24,412 nucleotides of DNA from a virus: positions 1-24,412 of IMG/VR virus record IMGVR_UViG_3300040770_000062; one strand, 5' to 3'. Numbering within the stretch: position 1 is the stretch's first letter; each line of letters opens with the position of its first letter. Positions 20,845 through 24,412 of the stretch are shown here, piece after piece. The position numbers were made by a program, and so were the translations under genes. Under the pieces are notes generated by a model. It did no database searches. It was given only the letters and a program-made list of their open reading frames with translations, and was not told where the DNA came from.

Positions 20845-22044
20845 TTAAAACAAATGTGTTATTCTCATTACTTGACCGTGCTTTTTATCGTGAACAAATC
20901 CCTCGACTGCTTTTGGTGCATGCTCATAACCGTTTCTATGATGCCAGCTATCTGTTCCGCTCGGTGTTCTTAATGCTTCAACACAAACACTCATGTAATC
21001 CTTGCTAATTTTGTGATGAAAATGATGAATATAAAAGTATTTATGTTTACAATTTACCCAGTCTTTACTTTCGTGCGCCATTAACATTGGCAAGTCTACT
21101 TGTTTTGCTCCATCACCGTGAGAGGTGCCTATTAAATTATTACCGTAAACAAAATATTTTCTATGTGCTATACTACAATCAAACTTTACATTATCACAAT
21201 TTCTAAAATGAGTTTCTATTAATTGAGCTAAAAAGAATCCGTTTGTATAATCGTGATTTGATGGATTAAAAACAACCTCAACATCAGCAACACAAATTAA
21301 TTTTTCTATAATGTCAACGTATAACTGCTTAGCTATAATAAAATTACTATGCCACATTCCGTCTGTATCTTGTGGTGTTCCGCTTGTAGTAGTTCGCTTA
21401 GGATTGTCTATGTGTAAAATATCATTACCAATAACAAATAATATTTTATCAATACTTAAACTACTTACTTTGTTTAAAATTCCACTAACACCGTTTAAAA
21501 CTCTATTTACTGCTATTTGATTATTATAACTTTCTCCAACTTCAAAAGCACTACATAATTTACCTATGTGTATATCTGCTGGATCAATAACTAATAAATG
21601 AGATTCTTTTTGTATTTCTCTTTTATAAGTATTGTATTTTGGAGAATATGCCTTTAAATCATCTATAATTATCTTATGTAAATCTTGTATTTCCTTTTCT
21701 TCATCACTTTCGTAAAAAGCAATATTATAAAATGGGATTCCTGTATGCGTAACTAATTTAAAAGACCTTACTTTCTCAAAATCTAAACCCCAAAATTTGC
21801 AGTAAGTTTCTATATTCATTATTTTACCATCTTTCGACACTGCGGTAAAAAATTGTTTTTTAGGCTCATAACCTTTTGTTGTTGTTTCTGTAGTTTCAAT
21901 ATCTAAAGACCTAATTAATTTAAGTTCTTTTTGTTGTTGAGCATCTAATCTATACTTTGCGTTACCTTTACCCTCGTTTATATTCAAATCAAAACCTAGT
22001 GCGATTGCTTCATGGTCTTTTAATCTTAGTCTTATTTTAGTCAT
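20845..22044 (-). CDS. Metallophosphoesterase (SbcD-like core)
   Basis: A 399-residue protein with a calcineurin-like phosphoesterase domain from about 150 onward. Metal-binding motifs are DPADIHIGKL (154-163; D157, H159), VIGNDILH (204-211; D208), NPSNHDY (260-266; N263, H264), GTSHGDG (306-312) and HHFHHK (340-345). The N-terminal 140 residues have no recognised fold and may bind DNA or partners. The enzyme probably hydrolyses a phosphodiester, perhaps as a nuclease of the SbcD/Mre11 type, but no SbcC partner is present. It follows ERF and SSB genes, suggesting a recombination or DNA-processing role. Confidence 0.88.
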   Translation of the reverse strand: MTKIRLRLKDHEAIALGFDLNINEGKGNAKYRLDAQQQKELKLIRSLDIETTETTTKGYEPKKQFFTAVSKDGKIMNIETYCKFWGLDFEKVRSFKLVTHTGIPFYNIAFYESDEEKEIQDLHKIIIDDLKAYSPKYNTYKREIQKESHLLVIDPADIHIGKLCSAFEVGESYNNQIAVNRVLNGVSGILNKVSSLSIDKILFVIGNDILHIDNPKRTTTSGTPQDTDGMWHSNFIIAKQLYVDIIEKLICVADVEVVFNPSNHDYTNGFFLAQLIETHFRNCDNVKFDCSIAHRKYFVYGNNLIGTSHGDGAKQVDLPMLMAHESKDWVNCKHKYFYIHHFHHKISKDYMSVCVEALRTPSGTDSWHHRNGYEHAPKAVEGFVHDKKHGQVMRITHLF

Positions 22045-22054
22045 AATTAATTTT

Positions 22055-22309
22055 TTAAATTAGTTTAAATTTTAAGCCTTCTTTTAATAATGAAATAACT
22101 TTTTGTTTGTGTAGTTCATTATCTAATCTACATTGTGTAATTGACTTGTAAATTTTACCATCTGAAACCCTTAAAACTTTTTTACCTGTATGAGAGTTGC
22201 CTATTCTTTTATCTGTTAATACTTTGTTGTAATATTTATTTTCACTTAATTTTACTTCTTTTTCAAATTTACCGTTAGGTAGTCTATGATATATTTTTAT
22301 TTGTTTCAT
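22055..22309 (-). CDS. Stand-alone NUMOD1-like DNA-binding protein
   Basis: An 84-residue protein without a nuclease domain. The C-terminal half, GKKVLRVSDGKIYKSITQ followed by CRLDNELHKQKVISLLKEGL, resembles the NUMOD1 helix-turn-helix repeat found at the C-terminus of homing endonucleases (V..v.tGkiY.Si..a...n......i...L...). The same type of repeat ends the GIY-YIG protein at 20184. It could be the remnant of a degraded homing endonuclease or a recruited DNA-binding module. It overlaps the upstream gene by 26 bases. Confidence 0.6.
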   Translation of the reverse strand: MKQIKIYHRLPNGKFEKEVKLSENKYYNKVLTDKRIGNSHTGKKVLRVSDGKIYKSITQCRLDNELHKQKVISLLKEGLKFKLI

Positions 22310-22661
22310 TTTTCAATCTTTCAATGTAAATAGTAGCATCCATTAATTCCTGTTGTAAGTGATTTAACCACCCTAAAAAATCAATATCTTTTCGCTCTGT
22401 TGTTACACCGTACTTTATTAAACCTAGTTCAGCACGTTCTTTATATTGATTAATTACTGATTGTACGTTTTTATCTATCTTGTTTTCGTTTGATTCTGAT
22501 TGTTCTAATTTAAACCAGTAATTAAATTCTTCTTTTGTTTCTGACCATTCAAAAGCCATGTTTAAATCATCTGTTTCTTTATTACAGTGAATGTTTTTTT
22601 CATTTCTCTGATATTCCAAAGCTATCTTTTTAATATCTTCTGGTAGTTCGCTAATTTTCAT
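22284..22661 (-). CDS. Early-region phage protein, unknown
   Basis: A 125-residue acidic protein. The N-terminus ELPEDIKKIALEYQRNE and AFEWSETKEEFNYWFKLEQ resembles short conserved phage proteins, and the C-terminal part GLIKYGVTTERKDIDFLGWL followed by NHLQQELMDATIYIERLK recurs in many phage proteins and loosely resembles all-alpha nucleotide pyrophosphatase helices (E..D...Y). The metal-binding pattern is incomplete, so I do not assign an enzyme. The start overlaps the HTH gene upstream by 11 bases. Confidence 0.65.
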   Translation of the reverse strand: MKISELPEDIKKIALEYQRNEKNIHCNKETDDLNMAFEWSETKEEFNYWFKLEQSESNENKIDKNVQSVINQYKERAELGLIKYGVTTERKDIDFLGWLNHLQQELMDATIYIERLKNETNKNIS

Positions 22662-22863
22662 AATTTATTTTTGAGTTTAAATTAATTTCAGTTATTTTTA
22701 ATGTGAAGTATAATGTGAAATGTATGTAATCTTCTTGGTATTTATCAAAGAAAATACGCCTTCCTATTCTCATTGCAGGGACTATCTTTTCGTTCTTAAT
22801 TACGCTTATAAACTCTTTATACTGCATACCGCACTCCTCTGATATTTGCATCAATGATTTCAT
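22651..22863 (-). CDS. Small HTH DNA-binding protein A
   Basis: A 70-residue protein with a likely winged-helix or excisionase-like segment: MQISEECGMQYKEFISVIKN (helices), then a wing MRIGRRIFFDKYQEDYI. The rest is a short beta-rich tail. The first five codons and preceding bases are identical over 20 bases to the next gene upstream, and both read MKSLM. Possibly a phage regulator or Xis-like protein. Confidence 0.6.
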   Translation of the reverse strand: MKSLMQISEECGMQYKEFISVIKNEKIVPAMRIGRRIFFDKYQEDYIHFTLYFTLKITEINLNSKINYEN

Positions 22864-22868
22864 AATTA
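22849..22868. repeat. 20-base exact repeat at gene start (copy 1)
   Basis: CATCAATGATTTCATAATTA (plus strand) covers the start region of HTH gene A and recurs exactly at 23208-23227 at the start of HTH gene B. It includes the ATG, codons 1-5 and five upstream bases. Confidence 0.9.
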
Positions 22869-23222
22869 AAATATATAATTGTTATTTATTTTTGATTCTA
22901 CTATTATAAATCCGTCTTTATTGTATTCTCTTATGCAATCATAAGTAAGTTTAGTACTTATTTTTAAAGTTTCAGCCACCAATCTACCTACAACGCCTTT
23001 TTTATAAAGCTCTATTATTTGTATCTTTCTTGGATGGTTTTTAAAAGGCATTCTTTCGCTCATTAAAATACGCATTATTTGACCTTCACTAAAAAAAATT
23101 GTTGCATCCGTTGATAATACCTTTCCTTTTATTCCTAGTTTATAAACTCTTTTTGTAAGTATTGAAACTTTTATATTATATTTTTTAGATATTTGTTTAT
23201 ATGTGTACATCAATGATTTCAT
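22866..23222 (-). CDS. HTH DNA-binding protein B
   Basis: A 118-residue protein with two HTH-like regions: YTYKQISKKYNIKVSILTKR (about 6-25) with a wing VLSTDATIFFSEGQIMRILM, and a second segment IQIIELYKKGVVGRLVAETL (about 67-86) followed by ISTKLTYDCIREYNKDG, like a recognition helix pair. The first half parallels HTH gene A in layout, and both genes share the 20-base start repeat, so they are likely duplicates. A GC-rich hairpin precedes the start. Probable phage regulator. Confidence 0.62.
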   Translation of the reverse strand: MKSLMYTYKQISKKYNIKVSILTKRVYKLGIKGKVLSTDATIFFSEGQIMRILMSERMPFKNHPRKIQIIELYKKGVVGRLVAETLKISTKLTYDCIREYNKDGFIIVESKINNNYIF

Positions 23223-23227
23223 AATTA
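23208..23227. repeat. 20-base exact repeat at gene start (copy 2)
   Basis: Second exact copy of CATCAATGATTTCATAATTA, at the start of HTH gene B. Confidence 0.9.
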
Positions 23228-23239
23228 TTTTTTATTAAT

Positions 23240-23263
23240 AACCCGCCAAATTAATAGCGGGTT
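23240..23263 (-). promoter_or_regulatory. GC-rich hairpin between SSB-like and HTH genes
   Basis: AACCCGC (23263-23257 on the minus strand) pairs with GCGGGTT (23246-23240), a perfect 7-bp stem with a 10-base loop. There is no T-run on the minus strand, so it is not a normal terminator in the direction of transcription. It may be an mRNA-stabilising or processing element. Confidence 0.6.
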
Positions 23264-23275
23264 TTGTTGTTGATA

Positions 23276-23650
23276 TTAAAAAGGAAGTGAATCTTTTTCA
23301 TCATCTACTACATTTGATGTAGGTACAAATGATTGTGCTGATGGTGTAGGTGTTTGTAAAGAAGTATCTGCTTTAAAAACTTTCCAAGATTGTAAAGCAG
23401 TAAAATATTTACCGTTCCACTCGTTTGTTGATATGTTGAAGCTAACTTCTACATTATCGCCTTCTTTGTTAAATTTATTAAAGTTTTGCACTTTTTCCTC
23501 TCCAAATATTTCAAAGCAAAATATCGCTTCTTTACCTTCGTATCCATCATTATTTGAAACGACAAATAATTGTTTTTGCCAATCCTTACCGTCTTTTGTT
23601 TTCCCTGATTCTAATGGTAAAACTTTTTTAATTAATCCTTTTAATTCCAT
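23276..23650 (-). CDS. SSB-like OB-fold protein (DUF3127)
   Basis: A 124-residue DUF3127 protein, a Bacteroidetes single-stranded DNA-binding-like family. Strand-rich core: GLIKKVLPLESGKTKDGKDW, KQLFVVSNNDGYEGKEAIFC, then NVEVSFNISTNEWNGKYF. A Pro/Ser-rich linker leads to an acidic C-terminal tip DDEKDSLPF, like the protein-docking tip of bacterial SSBs. With ERF two genes upstream it would cover the ssDNA substrates used by the annealing protein. Confidence 0.9.
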   Translation of the reverse strand: MELKGLIKKVLPLESGKTKDGKDWQKQLFVVSNNDGYEGKEAIFCFEIFGEEKVQNFNKFNKEGDNVEVSFNISTNEWNGKYFTALQSWKVFKADTSLQTPTPSAQSFVPTSNVVDDEKDSLPF

Positions 23651-23667
23651 GTTTATTTATTTAATTA

Positions 23668-23886
23668 TTATTGATTGTTTCTTTTATTAAAAAGATAGGT
23701 TTGTAATTCGTTTTTAGCCTTCTTTTCTGCCTTTTTAAGCGTTAAATAATTTTTATCATCTTTGTTATTGTCGTACTCGTTTGATTCCCTAAATTCAACG
23801 TATATTAAAGATTCTCTTTCTTGCTGATGCATTGCGTTAAATTGATCTTCACGCATGATGCAAAATATCTCTTTAGATAAGCCCAT
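23668..23886 (-). CDS. Small phage protein, unknown
   Basis: A 72-residue acidic/charged protein: MREDQFNAMHQQERESLIYV, then a Lys-rich helix LTLKKAEKKAKNELQTYLF. No family recognised. It lies 2 bases after ERF and shortly before the SSB-like gene, so it is cotranscribed with the recombination genes. A second in-frame ATG at codon 11 (MREDQF) is also possible as a start. Confidence 0.65.
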   Translation of the reverse strand: MGLSKEIFCIMREDQFNAMHQQERESLIYVEFRESNEYDNNKDDKNYLTLKKAEKKAKNELQTYLFNKRNNQ

Positions 23887-23888
23887 AA

Positions 23889-24412
23889 TTAATAAATATC
23901 TGATTCTGTAGCGTCACAATTTTCTAACAAATAAAAAGAGTTTTTTAATTTATCTTTCAATTTAACTACTGTCTTTTGTTCCGCTGGTGTTAAACCTTTA
24001 AAAGTTTCAGCTAATTCATTTAACGTAGTACACTCATTTAATCTAGCTTCTAAGCGCGGCACATCTAATTTAGGTCTTTCTACCTTACTTGCTTTGTTTC
24101 CGTCATCATCTTCTGCTTGTAGACCTAATAAAGATTGTAAAGTGTATCTTCTGTAATAGGTAATTGCGGAACCTAATTTTTGCGGATCTTGTAAGTTAGG
24201 TAATGTAATTTCACTACTTACCATTTTTTCAGTTTCTATATGGTAAATAACACTTAAAACCTTGCCATCTAAAATAGGTTGCAATAAAAGCAAACCGTTT
24301 TTTTCTAGTAATGGCTCTACTTGCTGAATAAGTGAGTTAATATCAAAATACTTTGATTTAAAGAAAGGGTTAGTTTCTGTCTTTGATAATGTACCGACTT
24401 CTTTTTTTACGT
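23889..24412 (-). CDS. erf: ERF family single-strand annealing protein, partial
   Basis: The reading frame is open from the window edge, so the 5' end is missing and the first codons lie beyond 24412. The part present begins VKKEVGTLSKTETNPFFKSK and contains ERF signature blocks: YFDINSLIQQVEPLLEKNG, LLLLQPILDGKVLS, TLPNLQDPQKLGSAITYYRR followed by YTLQSLLGLQAEDDDGN. The C-terminal 60 residues are a variable charged helical tail. ERF (P22 Erf type) anneals complementary ssDNA in phage recombination. An internal TTG at 24293 is not the real start, since conserved ERF sequence precedes it. Confidence 0.93.
   Translation of the reverse strand, partial: VKKEVGTLSKTETNPFFKSKYFDINSLIQQVEPLLEKNGLLLLQPILDGKVLSVIYHIETEKMVSSEITLPNLQDPQKLGSAITYYRRYTLQSLLGLQAEDDDGNKASKVERPKLDVPRLEARLNECTTLNELAETFKGLTPAEQKTVVKLKDKLKNSFYLLENCDATESDIY

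Noticed and set aside
23240-23282. A fourth pseudoknot: hairpin AACCCGC/GCGGGTT with TATTAAT in the loop complementary to ATTAATA after the stem
   Set aside because: There would be no linker bases to cross the stems, the second pairing is pure A-T in very AT-rich DNA, and no U-run or P3 loop is present.
1-24412. CRISPR arrays, insertion sequences or attachment sites
   Set aside because: No regularly spaced direct repeats, transposase genes, integrase gene or recognisable att sequence were seen.

Overview
The window is a densely packed stretch of a tailed (siphovirus-type) bacteriophage or prophage. Every gene I can support lies on the minus strand, so transcription runs from high to low coordinates. 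The DNA is very AT-rich, genes mostly start at an AT-rich ...TTATG with no Shine-Dalgarno sequence, and intergenic regions carry the Bacteroidetes -7 element TAnnTTTG (repeatedly TATATTTG), in two cases with a TTG 19 bases upstream. Together with DUF3127, DUF1367, YopX, NinG and ERF proteins this points to a phage of the Flavobacteriia. Host and lifestyle are inferred; no integrase, repressor or lysis gene is visible.

In the direction of transcription, 24412-20845 holds recombination and early genes: ERF annealing protein (cut by the window edge), an SSB-like DUF3127 protein, two small related HTH proteins, a NUMOD1-like protein and a metallophosphoesterase. A GIY-YIG homing endonuclease follows (20729-20184). 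Next comes a four-gene cassette (19942-16984): a 126-aa protein of unknown function, an IbrA-like PAPS-reductase-fold protein, an IbrB-like ParB/Srx protein and a RecB/Cas4-like nuclease. The replication block (16861-14803) has a DUF6291-type replication protein, a 168-aa unknown and a RecA/RepA-fold ATPase. Small accessory genes follow (14773-9592): DUF1367, YopX, NinG and many short proteins, several Cys-rich. The morphogenesis block (9482-1) is a textbook HK97-like order: TerS, TerL, portal, MuF, prohead protease, HK97-fold capsid, decoration-like protein, connectors, head closure, gp10-like protein, tail terminator, tail tube and tail assembly chaperone. The chaperone has a clear -1 frameshift site leading to an extension that runs off the window.

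The most unusual signal is in the 5' leaders of three separate operons: the GIY-YIG gene, the Ibr cassette and the replication gene. All three have the same architecture with different sequences: a promoter-like -7 box, a 5' hairpin (P1), then a long terminator-like hairpin (P2, capped by a small stem P3) ending in a U-run just before the start codon. In each, 5-6 bases in the P1 loop are exactly complementary to the P3 loop. Compensatory change across three copies in one genome argues for a real kissing-loop RNA family, perhaps an attenuator. I know of no named RNA matching it, but could not search Rfam.

A second non-coding hot spot is 10316-10630, which has three promoter-like boxes and two intrinsic terminators but no gene, suggesting two short RNAs.
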